A stretch of DNA of 64,000 nt, from NCBI GenBank assembly GCA_038200305.1, contig JBBPYD010000175.1:1-64000 (forward strand). The letters are read 5' to 3'. The notes beneath the pieces are model-generated. The model ran no database searches. It was not told the origin of the DNA and was given only the letters and a program-made list of their open reading frames with translations. Both the position numbers and the translations under genes were made by a program. Position 1 is the first letter of the stretch. Each line of letters starts with the position of its first letter. This document shows, in pieces, positions 27,281-37,605 of this stretch. This stretch comes from JANXXV01 sp038200305 (GTDB lineage: Bacteria > Acidobacteriota > Terriglobia > Bryobacterales > Bryobacteraceae).

Positions 27281-30200
27281 TCACTGCACCGGCAACATCG
27301 CCGGCTTTGACGTTACTCCACCAATCGATACGGCGACCGGTTGCAAGCCTATGGGCGTATTGGCAGGTAGCGTTACGTTGACCTGATACAGGCCCGAGAT
27401 GCCGGGTGTCAAACCGCTGAACTGCACCGGGGCGGTGACGCCGCCGATGGTGACCGACGGCAGGGCCCTCGTGGTTGCCAGCGGGGAACTGGGAGCCGGC
27501 TCACCGGTTGCAGGTTGATTGCTTACCGGTCCCAGCCCGTTGACGAACAGCTCAATCAGCTCGCCGCGTTTTGCAGCGTTACCGCTGGTGATGATGCTGC
27601 CGCCGGCGTGCTCGGCTGCCGCCAGTGTCCGGCCCGTACCCTGCTCCGGAAATTGAAAAATCCCAGGCGAATATTGCACAAGTGGAACGGTGTACACAGA
27701 TCCCAATGAATCCTGAATGCTCACCTTGATTTGCACTGACCATTGCCCTTGCAGCTCCCAGGGGACTTGCAGATTTACCTGCGTGGGGCTGACATAGTAA
27801 AGGCGGCCGGGGAGGCTCAGCTTGCCGGGCACGTCGAAACTGACGCTCACTCCGTTCAATGAGAGGGGTAATGAGACGGTCGACTCGCCGCGCGTGCTAT
27901 CGCTGAGGCCGGCGCCAAATAACGTTGCGTAAGACCCCGGAGCAATCCCGGAAGCAATGTCAAACGTGGCGGCGTTGAGTACACCGTTGTTCGCTATGGT
28001 TGGCTTCAGACGCGCGACTCCCGGAAAATCTACGACTATGCCGCCGGCGCGGCCGTGAAAGTCCTGATCCCCTGCAGTAGATCCGGCATACGCATCCGCT
28101 ATCGCAATCCCGTTGGTGTCCGTGGTCCGGTCTGCATTCTGCAGTTTGCCACCGCCGCTTACGACTGAAAATGTCACCGGTGCGTTAGCGACCGGAACAC
28201 CGTACCGGTCGATCGCCTTGAGCGAGACGACTCCGTCCGGGATCTGGTCGCCCACGTTCGCATCGAACCCAACGCCAGTCAACGGAAACACATTGTCCAC
28301 GCGGCCATCCCCGATCAGATACAGATAAGGAACACGGATGACGCCCGCGCCGCCACGAATCACAAGCGCTCCATCATACTCGCCTGGGTTGGGCAGCGTG
28401 CCACCCAGTGTCACAGTAACCGCCGCGGATTGATGAGCGCCCAGAGACAACTGCGATTGGCTGAGCGATAGCTGTCCACGGGTATCCGTCGTAGCGGCTG
28501 AGAGCGCTAACGTCAGATTCACGGAGGAAGCGGCGGTGTTCGTGATCCGCAGCATTTGCTGGACCGGTTGCACGCCGGTCTTTATGATCCCGAACGACAA
28601 TGTGGATGGCTCCACCGTGATAGTTGTGCCGGCGGCGGCGCCAACGTCCAATCTTCCGGCTCCGACCGCAGTAATAAGCGCGGGAGAACCATCCGTATCC
28701 GTAACGCCGGACGCTGCGGTGTTGACTACCGCAGACTTGAGTTGGCCGGGCGTGAACGTGCTGTTCTTCTGCTTCACCAGAGCGACGGCTCCCGCAACCA
28801 TCGGCGCGGAAAAGCTGGTTCCACTAGCGACCGCGTATCCGGTGGCATTGTACAATTCTCCGTTCGGATCGATGCGCTCAGCCGCCATGTACAGGTCAGT
28901 GCCGACGGCGACGAGTTCGGGCTTAATTGCTCCGAGGCCGGTGGACGGCCCGCGCGAGGAGAAGCTGGCGACAGAGCCGAAGCCAGTCACATCGATCGCA
29001 CGCAAGGCTGATAAGGACCATTGGAATCATCGTGTCAATGAGGCCGCCCGGCTCAAACAGCGGTTCTACATCGGTAAGATACATGATCAATCCGGCGGCG
29101 CCGGCATCCTGCGCGTTATTCACTTTGACCGAGAAATCGCAATTATCGACGTTGACGAGCACAAACGCGCCATTGAGAGAGTTCTTTGGAAAGGCGGAGC
29201 AGCCATTGGCGCCGCCTAATGTTGCCGCATTGAGCGCAGGAGCGGTAACTGGCGCCGGCGGCAAGGGGCCGTTACCAAAAATTGCATTCACCTGCTGCAG
29301 ATTCGCAGGACCACCGGACACGGACAGCACCGATACAAATTGATGAGAATTCGTGATGGCGCCAACTGCGATCACCGAGGGGGAGATTGCCGGGGAGGTA
29401 ACCGTATTCAGCGTGATATCACCGCTGCTGTCACCGTCGTTCCCCACGGAAGCCACCACCGTAAGACCTTTGCTAATGGCCTGCTCAATTGCCTGCGACT
29501 CAACATCGCATGGTGCATTTCCCGTCAAGCCGCACGTACGGCCCTGATCGAGGGGACTGAAGAAGCTGGGGCCGCCAAACGAGAGCTCGATAATATCCAT
29601 GCCGTCGATGTAGGCGTCTTCGATGGCTTTCAATTCGATGTCCGCCGTGGTTCCATCGTTCACGCCGGGTGATCCGAAAATCTTGTAATTGCCCAGATAT
29701 GCCTTCGGCGCAACACCGGTGATGGTAGCGAGCGGTCCCGTGTTGGTGTTACCCGCCGCTACCATGGCGAGAGCCGTGCCGTGTCCGTCCCGGTCCAGCG
29801 GGCTGAGGTCGTCGGGTTTGGAATCGACAGCGGGATTCGATGGATCGCTTCCAGCCGCCAGCATGGAAACATAACTGCGGGCCACGATCACTTTCGCATT
29901 CGTAAACGCACAGTCCGCGCCACTGCATTTAGGAAATCCGGGCACGGCAGGCAGAGTGGCGTCCTGAAATGCTGGGTGAGTCTGGTCGATCCCTGAATCG
30001 ATGATGCCGATTTTAATGCCAAGACCTGCGTTACCAGTCCCGCCTAACAGGTTCCATGCTGCGGGTGCATTCACGATTTGGACCGCTCGGTCCAACTGCG
30101 GGTAGATACGGCGCATTCGCTGTACACGGGCGACTCCGGGCACCTGTTGGAGTTCAGATTCGCGGTCTGGCTGAGCGGACACAAACACAACGTTCAATAG

Positions 30201-30449
30201 AGTATTCAGGGATCCCGTCACTGTAATGTCCCGGCTCTGTAGTGCTTTCCGGACCTGCGCCTGCGCGGACTGAATTCGAGCGCGATGGATTTCGGCCAGA
30301 GGCGACCGGAGTTCACTTCGGCCAGAGACTACGCTAGATACGGGAGCGTCAGACAGCACCAGCGCGTACCGTTCAGAACGCCGTTGCCCAAAAACAGCCG
30401 GCAGATACACCAACAGAAAAAGTAAACAGAGCGAGCGAGCTTGTCTCAT
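27281..30449 (-). pseudogene. Subtilisin-like (S8) protease with TIGR03437 C-terminal domain, disrupted
   Basis: The start is ATG 30449, opening a signal peptide. The first frame has the catalytic aspartate (I-G-I-I-D-S-G-I-D, about residue 151), the catalytic histidine (D-G-H-G-T-A, about residue 223) and a PA-type insert after residue 370. Near 29000 the frame breaks after I-P-M-V-L-I-S-L-A; a second frame starts R-A-I-D-V-T-G-F-G-S-V-A-S-F-S-S-R-G-P and carries the catalytic serine (S-G-T-S-F-S-A-P). The rest of the PA insert seems missing, so a deletion as well as a frameshift is likely. The second half ends in a Solibacter-type TIGR03437 domain (A-P-G-S-Y-A-T-L-F-G-A-G-L). No active protease can be made as sequenced. 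Confidence 0.8.
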
Positions 30450-30563
30450 TACAGTCTTGGACTCGGTAACGGCGGCGCTGGTTACCGGAGGATTGTTAAA
30501 ACTGTGTGCATGTTGACTTCGCTGTAGACTAATGAAGATCTGTATTATTCTCTGAGAAGAATC

Positions 30564-33500
30564 ATGATTAGAAGAGCCATAGCATTTGTGTTGCTGGCGC
30601 TTTCCGCGCTTCCTTACGCGTCCGCGCAGCCGAACCAGGCTAACGTCAGTGGAGTAATAACCGACGTCCAAGAGGCAAGTGTCGCCGGAGCCAGTGTTAT
30701 TGCCGCGGACAGCGCGACTGGAGTAAAGACTACTGTTACGACCAACGCCTCCGGATTTTATTCAATCCCTAACCTGCCGGTGGGCGCTTACACTCTCACC
30801 GTAGAGGCGCAAGGCTTCCGGCGTTACGTGCGCGACCAGATCACCATCTCCACCGGGCAGGTGCTCGGCCTCAATATCCGGCTGGAACTGGGAGGAGTAA
30901 ACGAATCCGTCACGGTGTCCGGCGAAGCGCCGCAGATTGAATCCCGCACCTCCGATATCACGCAGTTGATCGAATCGAAGAGCATTTCCGATCTACCGTT
31001 GGGTGACCGCCGCACCATGAACGCGATCAACCTGACAGGAGGAGCCGTATTCCTCGGCTACAATTCCGGTCAGAAACCGGAGTTCAGTCTGGCCGGAGGC
31101 CGCACGCAGAGCCAAATGTTCTGGATCGATGGCGGCACGGGACAAAACATGCGAATGGGAATCGGCCAGATGGATTTAGATCCGCCGGTGGACGCGGTGG
31201 AAGAGATCAAGGTCCTGTCGAACAACTACTCCGCTCAGTATGGCGGATCGGCCGGTGGGGTTGTGGTGGTCACCACGAAATCGGGAACCAATCAGTTTCA
31301 CGGCAGCCTGTTCGAATACTTTCGCAATAATGCGCTGGATGCGCCCGGATTTTTTGCTCCCATACAAAATGGCCGGAAAGTTTCACCCGAGCTGCGATCC
31401 AACATTTTTGGCGGAACCATTGGCGGTCCGATTCGCCGGAACAAAACATTCTTTTTCTTCGCCTACCAGGGGCGGCCGCGGCGCTCCGGCGCGGTGGATA
31501 CAGTGATCGCTCCCACGGCGCTGCAGCGTGCCGGAGATTTTTCGCAAACGTTCAGTGGCGGCAAACTGGTTCCCATCTACGATCCCGCTACCACACAGAC
31601 CGTGAACGGCGCGGCGGTCCGGACGCAATTCCCCGGTAACGTGATACCTCCCAGCCGGTTCGACCCGGTGGGGGCGAAAGCAATCCAGTTCTACCCGCTT
31701 CCGAACGCCGGAACGAACACGGTGCAAGCAAATTACGTTTTCGGTCTTGCCGCAAATTTCTATGAGGCGAAGGTGGATCACAATTTCAACGACAAGGACC
31801 GGCTGACGGTGCGTTACCTTTACGACCTGGAGAACACGTCGGTCACCAGCATCTATCCCGATCCCGCCGCCGATCCACGAGGGTTTTTGTTGGCCCACGA
31901 GGACGTCTGGCACGGAGCCTGGACCCATGTGGTCAATTCGGCAATGGTCAACACGCTTCGCTACGAATACAGCAACCGTTATTCGCACGGGGAAACACAG
32001 GGCCTGGGAGGGAACTACCCGGAGAAACTCGGTCTGCAAGGTGTATCGCCGAGTGCCTTTCCGCAGTTTGCGCTAACCGGCTACAACGCCCTGGGGTCTA
32101 ACGCGCAGGAGCGCCGCCAGTATCCCATTTATCAGAGCGAAATTGTAGATGACTTCTCCTGGGTTCGCGCCAGGCATTCCGTGAAGTTCGGTTTCGAAGC
32201 GAACCGGTCTGTGAACCATGAAGTGAATCTTCCCACTGCATCGGGCGCATTCTCATTTTCGACATTATCTACCGGGCAGCCTGGGAACGCAGCCAGCGGC
32301 AACCCTATCGCTTCTCTTCTGCTTGGTATTCCATTCACCTTTGCCGAGAACCAGACGAGCGTTCTCAACCGGCAAATGTGGTATCTGGCCGGTTTCCTCC
32401 AAGACGATTGGGCGGTGACTCAAAACTTGACGTTGAACCTGGGTCTCCGTTGGGAGACAGACACCCCGATGATCGACACGAACAATCGAATGAATAGCTT
32501 TGACAGCCACCAGATCAATCCGGTTTCTGGCACTGCCGGCGTAGTCAAGTTTCTGGGTCTGAACGGATTCAGGACCAATCCGTATGATGCCGACCTGAAT
32601 GACTTCGGACCCCGTTTCGGCTTCGCGTGGAAGCCATTCGCTTCGGGAAACACCGTGGTGCGCGGAGGATACGGAATCTTCTTCGCGCATCCGTTCGATG
32701 CCGGAGTCCCCAATCAAGCCGCGCTGGGTTTTAGCACCTCCATATCTATTACCAGCCCAGATAACGGATTGACGTTCCCCTTTAGCTTGCGCGATGGCGC
32801 TCCACCTGCCACCGCACCCGTTTTGAACGATTCCTTTGGCGCGGTCCCCGTGGGCAAGACGCCAACTACCGCGGTCACGTATTTCGATCCGGGCCGCCGC
32901 GCCGGGTACTCGCAACAATTCAATCTGGGTTTTCAACGTCAACTGCCGGATCAAATGGTAGTGGAAGTTTCGTTTTTAGGGAACGATGGACGGAAACTGC
33001 CAAACGCAACGGTTCCGATCAACCAGATCCCGCCGGGCGTGCTAGGTCCCGGCCATTCGTCGCAACAGGACAGGCCGTTTCCGCAATTTACCAACGTGTC
33101 GATCCTTTCACCAACGTTCAGCATTTCCAATTACTACGCCGGTCTGGTGCGCTTCGAGAAGCGTTTCTCGCACGGGTTGAATATCGTGAGCAGCTTTACA
33201 AGATCGAAATTTCTCGACAACTCGTTTGAAGGCGGAGGCGCCCTTGGCGTCAACAACGGACCGTACTCGAATTATTACAATCGCAGAGCGGATTACGGGT
33301 ATTCCGGGAACGACATTCCGAATCGCTTCAGCTTCAGCGCGGTCTATGAACTCCCGTTCGGACCGGGCAAGCAATGGCTGGGCACAAACCCTTTGCGGTA
33401 TATCGCCGGGGGCTGGTCGCTTTCTAACGTGACAACCGTTCAATCCGGCCCGCCGTTCACGGTGACCGCTCAGACGAACACGACCAATTCATTCTCCGCT

Positions 33501-33845
33501 GGAAGCCTGCGGCCCAATGTACTGCGGAATCCCAATCTGGACAGCAGAGCCGTCAGCAGGTGGTTCGATACGGCGGCCTTCGTGCAACCGTCGGCGTATC
33601 AATTCGGCAACGAAGGAGTGGGAATTCTGCGTGCGGCCGGCCTGGTCAACTTCGATTTCTCCCTCCAGCGGCGTTTTCAGATCAAAGAACACGTCCGGGC
33701 ACAGTTTCGCGCCGAGTTCTTCAACGCTTTCAATCATACGAACTTCGGGGTGCCCAACAGCACGTTCGGCTCGACAAATTTCGGAGTCGTGACCAGCGCC
33801 GGACCGGCACGCCAAATCGAACTCGGCGCCCGGATAGAATTCTAA
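30564..33845 (+). CDS. Oar-like TonB-dependent receptor
   Basis: A 1093-residue outer-membrane protein. A signal peptide (ending A-S-A-Q-P near residue 23) is followed by a carboxypeptidase-regulatory/CNA-B-like domain (residues 27-110: G-V-I-T-D-V-Q-E-A-S-V-A-G-A), a plug domain (residues 120-240, with V-V-V-V-T-T-K-S-G-T-N near 230) and a long beta barrel ending in E-F. This architecture is typical of Acidobacteriota receptors that take up or bind large ligands, often glycans. Its TAA overlaps the ATG of the following sulfatase by one base (TAATG), so the two are translationally coupled. Confidence 0.9.
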   Translation: MIRRAIAFVLLALSALPYASAQPNQANVSGVITDVQEASVAGASVIAADSATGVKTTVTTNASGFYSIPNLPVGAYTLTVEAQGFRRYVRDQITISTGQVLGLNIRLELGGVNESVTVSGEAPQIESRTSDITQLIESKSISDLPLGDRRTMNAINLTGGAVFLGYNSGQKPEFSLAGGRTQSQMFWIDGGTGQNMRMGIGQMDLDPPVDAVEEIKVLSNNYSAQYGGSAGGVVVVTTKSGTNQFHGSLFEYFRNNALDAPGFFAPIQNGRKVSPELRSNIFGGTIGGPIRRNKTFFFFAYQGRPRRSGAVDTVIAPTALQRAGDFSQTFSGGKLVPIYDPATTQTVNGAAVRTQFPGNVIPPSRFDPVGAKAIQFYPLPNAGTNTVQANYVFGLAANFYEAKVDHNFNDKDRLTVRYLYDLENTSVTSIYPDPAADPRGFLLAHEDVWHGAWTHVVNSAMVNTLRYEYSNRYSHGETQGLGGNYPEKLGLQGVSPSAFPQFALTGYNALGSNAQERRQYPIYQSEIVDDFSWVRARHSVKFGFEANRSVNHEVNLPTASGAFSFSTLSTGQPGNAASGNPIASLLLGIPFTFAENQTSVLNRQMWYLAGFLQDDWAVTQNLTLNLGLRWETDTPMIDTNNRMNSFDSHQINPVSGTAGVVKFLGLNGFRTNPYDADLNDFGPRFGFAWKPFASGNTVVRGGYGIFFAHPFDAGVPNQAALGFSTSISITSPDNGLTFPFSLRDGAPPATAPVLNDSFGAVPVGKTPTTAVTYFDPGRRAGYSQQFNLGFQRQLPDQMVVEVSFLGNDGRKLPNATVPINQIPPGVLGPGHSSQQDRPFPQFTNVSILSPTFSISNYYAGLVRFEKRFSHGLNIVSSFTRSKFLDNSFEGGGALGVNNGPYSNYYNRRADYGYSGNDIPNRFSFSAVYELPFGPGKQWLGTNPLRYIAGGWSLSNVTTVQSGPPFTVTAQTNTTNSFSAGSLRPNVLRNPNLDSRAVSRWFDTAAFVQPSAYQFGNEGVGILRAAGLVNFDFSLQRRFQIKEHVRAQFRAEFFNAFNHTNFGVPNSTFGSTNFGVVTSAGPARQIELGARIEF

Positions 33846-35383
33846 TGCCACACTCCAGATCCAGACGCGAATTCCTGGGCGCGATGGCGGCGCCAGCTCT
33901 CTCCGGCCTTATGGGGCAATCCGCGGAAGCGGCGCAATCTAATTTCGGGAAGAAGCCCAACATCATTCTTTGGATGCCGGAAACATTGCGCGCCGAGAGT
34001 CTGGCCTGCTACGGCCATCCAGTTGTGCAGACGCCGAATTACAACCGCCTTGCGGACCAGGGAGTCCGGTTCGAACAGTGCCACGTTCAGAATCCCGTAT
34101 GCGGACCATCGCGCTGCAGCTTGATGACTGGGTGGCCCGTACACGTCCGCGGCCATCGAAGCCTTTACTACTTCCTGCACCGCGATGAGCCAAACATGTT
34201 CCGCTACCTGAAACAGAATGGGTATGACGTGTATTGGTACGGCAAGAACGATCTGCTTGCTCCTGAAAGCTTCGCCGATAGCGTAACGGAATGGGGGTCG
34301 AAGCCAGGCGGCAAGTCCATGGCTTCCGTCCGGAACAATCCCTGGCCAAAAGACGACCCGCATTATTATTCGTTTCTCTACGGGGAAGGTCCGGACCGGC
34401 GCGAATTCCCTGACTACGCGAACCTGCAGGCGGCGATCCGCATTCTGGAGCGGGACTCCAAAAAACCGTTCTGCATTTATCTCCCCCAAACCATGGTGCA
34501 TCCACCTTTCACCGCGCCGCAGGGTTTCTATAATATGTACGATCCGGCAAAGCTGCCGCCATTGCGCCCCGTTGGGTTGCCGGGAAAGCCGAATTTTTAC
34601 GAAGCCATCCGGCAAACCCGGCGGCTGAATGAATTGAAGAACTCCGACTTCCGCAAGATTCAAGCCGTCTACCTCGGCATGATCAGCTATAGCGACTGGC
34701 TGCTCGGCGAGCTTCTGGAAGCCGTGGACCGGAGCGGTCACACGAACGATACGGCCATCTTCGCCTTTTCCGATCATGGCGAATGGGGCGGAGATTATGG
34801 CCTGGTGGAGAAATGGCCCAGCGCCATGGACGACGTGCTGGAGCATATTCCTCTGATTGCGCGGGTTCCCGGGGCCGCGGCCGGACACGTCTCGAAAGAA
34901 ATGGTGGAACTATACGACGTGATGGCGACCTGTCTGGAACTGTCTGGCATCCGCGCCGAACACACTCATTTTGCCCGCAGCTTGACTCCGCAACTTTCCG
35001 GTAAGCCCGGAGATCCACGGCGCGCCGCGTTCTCCGAAGGCGGCTACAACGTAAACGAGCCGCAGGATTTCGAGCCGCTCGATTCCGTGCCGGGTCCCAA
35101 CATTTACGAACCGAAGTTGAAACTGCAACACGCGAGACCGGAAACCATCACGCGCGCAACCATGATTCGAACGGCCAGCCACAAGCTGGTGTTCCGGCCG
35201 GACGGGGAAAGCGAGTTGTACGATGTGGCGAAGGACCCACGGGAACTGCACAACGTTTATGGCGACCGCATGTATGCCAGAGCACAGGAACGGCTGCGCG
35301 GGCAAATGCTGGATTGGTATGTCCGGACCGGGGATGTGGCCCCGAAAGAGCATGATCCCCGGGGATTCCCGCCAGCGATTTAA
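33845..35383 (+). CDS. Type I sulfatase, Tat-exported
   Basis: A 512-residue arylsulfatase-family enzyme. The start at ATG 33845 opens a twin-arginine signal (R-S-R-R-E-F-L-G-A-M-A). The formylglycine site is C-G-P-S-R at residue 86, followed by L-M-T-G. The metal-binding N-terminal pair is unusual: P-E-T-L-R-A-E-S in place of the common D-D. Late motifs F-S-D-H-G-E-W-G-G-D-Y-G and a K-L-V-F-R region fit the family. It probably removes sulfate from a sugar or aromatic ester in the periplasm, alongside the coupled receptor. No sulfatase-maturation gene lies in the window. Confidence 0.9.
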   Translation: MPHSRSRREFLGAMAAPALSGLMGQSAEAAQSNFGKKPNIILWMPETLRAESLACYGHPVVQTPNYNRLADQGVRFEQCHVQNPVCGPSRCSLMTGWPVHVRGHRSLYYFLHRDEPNMFRYLKQNGYDVYWYGKNDLLAPESFADSVTEWGSKPGGKSMASVRNNPWPKDDPHYYSFLYGEGPDRREFPDYANLQAAIRILERDSKKPFCIYLPQTMVHPPFTAPQGFYNMYDPAKLPPLRPVGLPGKPNFYEAIRQTRRLNELKNSDFRKIQAVYLGMISYSDWLLGELLEAVDRSGHTNDTAIFAFSDHGEWGGDYGLVEKWPSAMDDVLEHIPLIARVPGAAAGHVSKEMVELYDVMATCLELSGIRAEHTHFARSLTPQLSGKPGDPRRAAFSEGGYNVNEPQDFEPLDSVPGPNIYEPKLKLQHARPETITRATMIRTASHKLVFRPDGESELYDVAKDPRELHNVYGDRMYARAQERLRGQMLDWYVRTGDVAPKEHDPRGFPPAI

Positions 35384-36749
35384 CGCTTTACAGGAATCGT
35401 AGTGCTACTCAACGAGGCGACTCCTCCGATTCGCATGGAGACTGGAACATCGCCATCGGCCGCCGTGGCGGGAATCCGCACGTTGATTTGATAGAGTCCG
35501 CTAATGGCGCCTGGGGCGGTTCCGGCGAACTGGATATCCGAAGCCGGTACCGTGGTTCCGCCAATGGTGACGGCGAGCGCGTCACGAAGCTTGACGATCG
35601 CCGATGCTCCGACGATCTCACCCGATTGAAACACTGGCTCCGTGGGACCGAAACCGCTGCCGAACAGAGAGATCAATTCGCCGGGCTTGGCGGGACGGCC
35701 CGCTGGTACGACGCTGGCGTCTGCCACTGGAGTAGCGGTGCCGGCGATCAGAGCGGCCAGACTGGACCCGTTGAATGTAAAAAGGGCTGGGGCGTAGTTT
35801 TGGATGTTCACGGTCTTAACGTCGCTTTTCACTTCATTCTGGCCGGGATTGAGAATGACCTGGACGTCCACTGGACCGGTCTGCGCCGTCGTCGGCATTT
35901 GCGCGTTAATCTGATTCGACTGCACATACGTGATGGGCACTCGCTTGCCGGCTACTTCGACTGCAATACATCCGAGTTGGCTGGGGAATTTACCATCCAC
36001 GAAGTCGGCTGAACCGGCAGCGCGGGAATTACCAGCCGCTTGAAAATCGCTGCCGAAAATCGTGAACAGGCTATTCATCGCGAGACCGGACTTGAAGCCG
36101 GCCGCATCGACGATACTGCTCACGGTTGGTTTTTTGGTGAGCGAACAAGAGCCTGAGACGACCAGGCTGGTGGTGTAGATACGATCTCCCGTGTTAGCGC
36201 CGTTGCCATTGGCTGCATTTCCGGCAGCGTAAAGATGATGTCGCCGACCTCGGTCGCTGGGGGCGTCCATTGAACGCTGAACGTTTCGCTTCCGTTCGAA
36301 CCTAAAATCGTGGCTGGCTGCTTATGCTCCGCGAATTCGAGCGCGCCGTTGCAGGGAGCGTTACCAGTCGGATCGCAACGGACTTGAATGTTGTCGTCCA
36401 CCGTGAACGTTCCGGCCATCTTGGTTTGGTCATTTACCGGCCGTGCAGTCAGTTGGAAGCCCCAACGCAGTGCTTGCGGGTGCTGCACGGTCACTTTGAC
36501 AACTTGCGGAACACCTGGTTTATAGCTGGCGGCATCAATTTTTACGCTGCCGGCGGGATCGGAGTTGGCCGGAGCAAATGTAATGTGGCAAGCCGTGCAG
36601 GTTATCCCTCCATCCACCGCCGCTCCGGTGCGCTTAATGGGCGGCCCGGTGCTGAAGCCGAACATAGCGATGGGCAGTAACCCGCAGATTAGAGCGTACA
36701 GCAGCCGCCTGGATTGTTTTTTGGAAGCGAGATCACGGAGATTTGTCAT
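35380..36749 (-). CDS. Reeler/choice-of-anchor-like protein with heme motif and TIGR03437 domain, frameshifted
   Basis: The N-terminal frame (ATG 36749) has a signal sequence, then G-G-I-T-C-T-A-C-H near residue 52, a single CxxCH heme-c motif, and a beta-rich domain that breaks at G-D-I-I-F-T. One T added to the TTT run at 36231-36233 gives G-D-I-I-F-Y-A-A-G-N-A-A-N-G-N-G, a typical Reeler-like ending, and the frame then continues to 35380 through a TIGR03437 domain (L-F-T-I-F-G-S-D-F, then P-G-E-L-I-S-L-F-G-S-G-F-G). Total about 456 residues when corrected. Its 3' end overlaps the convergent sulfatase by 4 bases. Probably a secreted or cell-surface protein. Confidence 0.75.
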
Positions 36750-36890
36750 TGGTCAGCCTAGGTTCCTTCGCTCAATGCTAAGGAATCGCGGACGGCAAGT
36801 TGTTCGGTATTTGTAAGAACTTTGTAAAAACTCCGGAGTATGGGATCGGTGGCCACCCGCCGCGGCACCCGTGGTTTAATGTAGTTGTGA

Positions 36891-36966
<76 letters not shown>

Positions 36967-37086
36967 GAATTCACCTACAATCAATAGCTTACCTGCTCCT
37001 CTTGCGGGGTCTGCCTTTTATGGGGCAGATGCTCACTTAACGCACCACAGCTGCCCCGTTTTGGGGCGAGTCCTTCACCAAGATCT

Positions 37087-37176
37087 ACCTGCCACGGATA
37101 CCGTAATTTGATGCTGTACAAAGGCTTTCCCACGCACAAGGAATAAAATAGAGGGCAGTGGAAGAAATGGAAGTGA
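37087..37176 (+). pseudogene. HigB-type toxin remnant (C-terminal end)
   Basis: Only the last 30 codons are recognisable: C-H-G-Y-R-N-L-M-L-Y-K-G-F, then T-H-K-E-stop-N-R-G-Q-W-K-K-W-K. HigB-family toxins typically end T-H-x-E-Y-D-x-G-x-W-K, so the stop (TAA 37144-37146) replaces the expected tyrosine (TAT/TAC). The TGA at 37174-37176 overlaps the antitoxin start at 37167, the normal higBA layout. Upstream sequence shows no further homology. Confidence 0.45.
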
Positions 37177-37578
37177 AAAGAATCGACCCAAAGCGCTACG
37201 GCCGTTTGTTGGCCAAGGTGTTGCCGCGCCCAATTGAATCCGGCCAGGAATGCGCCCGAATCACGGCGGTAATCGAGTCCATGATGAACACGGATCGCAC
37301 GCCGGAACAAGATGCATTATTCAAATGCTGGTTGGTCTTATAACTGAGTACGAAGACCGCACCGTGCAGACGCCGGCAGCCGAGCGCCAGATGAAATACT
37401 CCGGCCGCTGCTGGACAAGAGCGGCATGAAACAGTCCGAATTGGCCGCGCCTGGGGGGACAAGTAAGGGCTACACATCCGACATTGTAAGCGGAAAGCGG
37501 CCCATTACCATGGAGCAGGCGAAGGTTCTCGCCGCACGATTCAGGATATCCGCGGAGGTGTTTTGGGATCCTCGTTGA
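37167..37578 (+). pseudogene. HigA-type antitoxin with HTH domain, frameshifted
   Basis: Three consecutive frame segments read as one HigA protein. First M-E-V-K-R-I-D-P-K-R-Y-G-R-L-L-A-K and T-P-E-Q-D-A-L-F-K; then, after a shift near 37326, L-V-G-L-I-T-E-Y-E-D-R-T; then, after another near 37400, L-R-P-L-L-D-K-S-G-M-K-Q-S-E-L-A, followed by a helix-turn-helix (T-S-K-G-Y-T-S-D-I-V-S-G-K-R-P-I-T) and an end at TGA 37576-37578. The HTH sequence itself is well preserved. With the damaged toxin just upstream this is a decayed higBA module. Confidence 0.65.
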
Positions 37579-37605
37579 GATAGATTCGGAGTTGGGCCCG
37601 ACGCA

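Noticed and set aside
28536..29219. Plus-strand frame of 227 codons opposite the protease.
   Set aside because: Low-complexity shadow of the minus-strand protease, with no recognisable domain.
34683..34888. Minus-strand frames opposite the sulfatase.
   Set aside because: The plus-strand sulfatase is complete with its active site; the antisense frames are shadows.
36967..37086. Phage or island attachment site at the 3' end of tRNA-Thr.
   Set aside because: No repeat of the tRNA 3' end and no integrase were found in the window.
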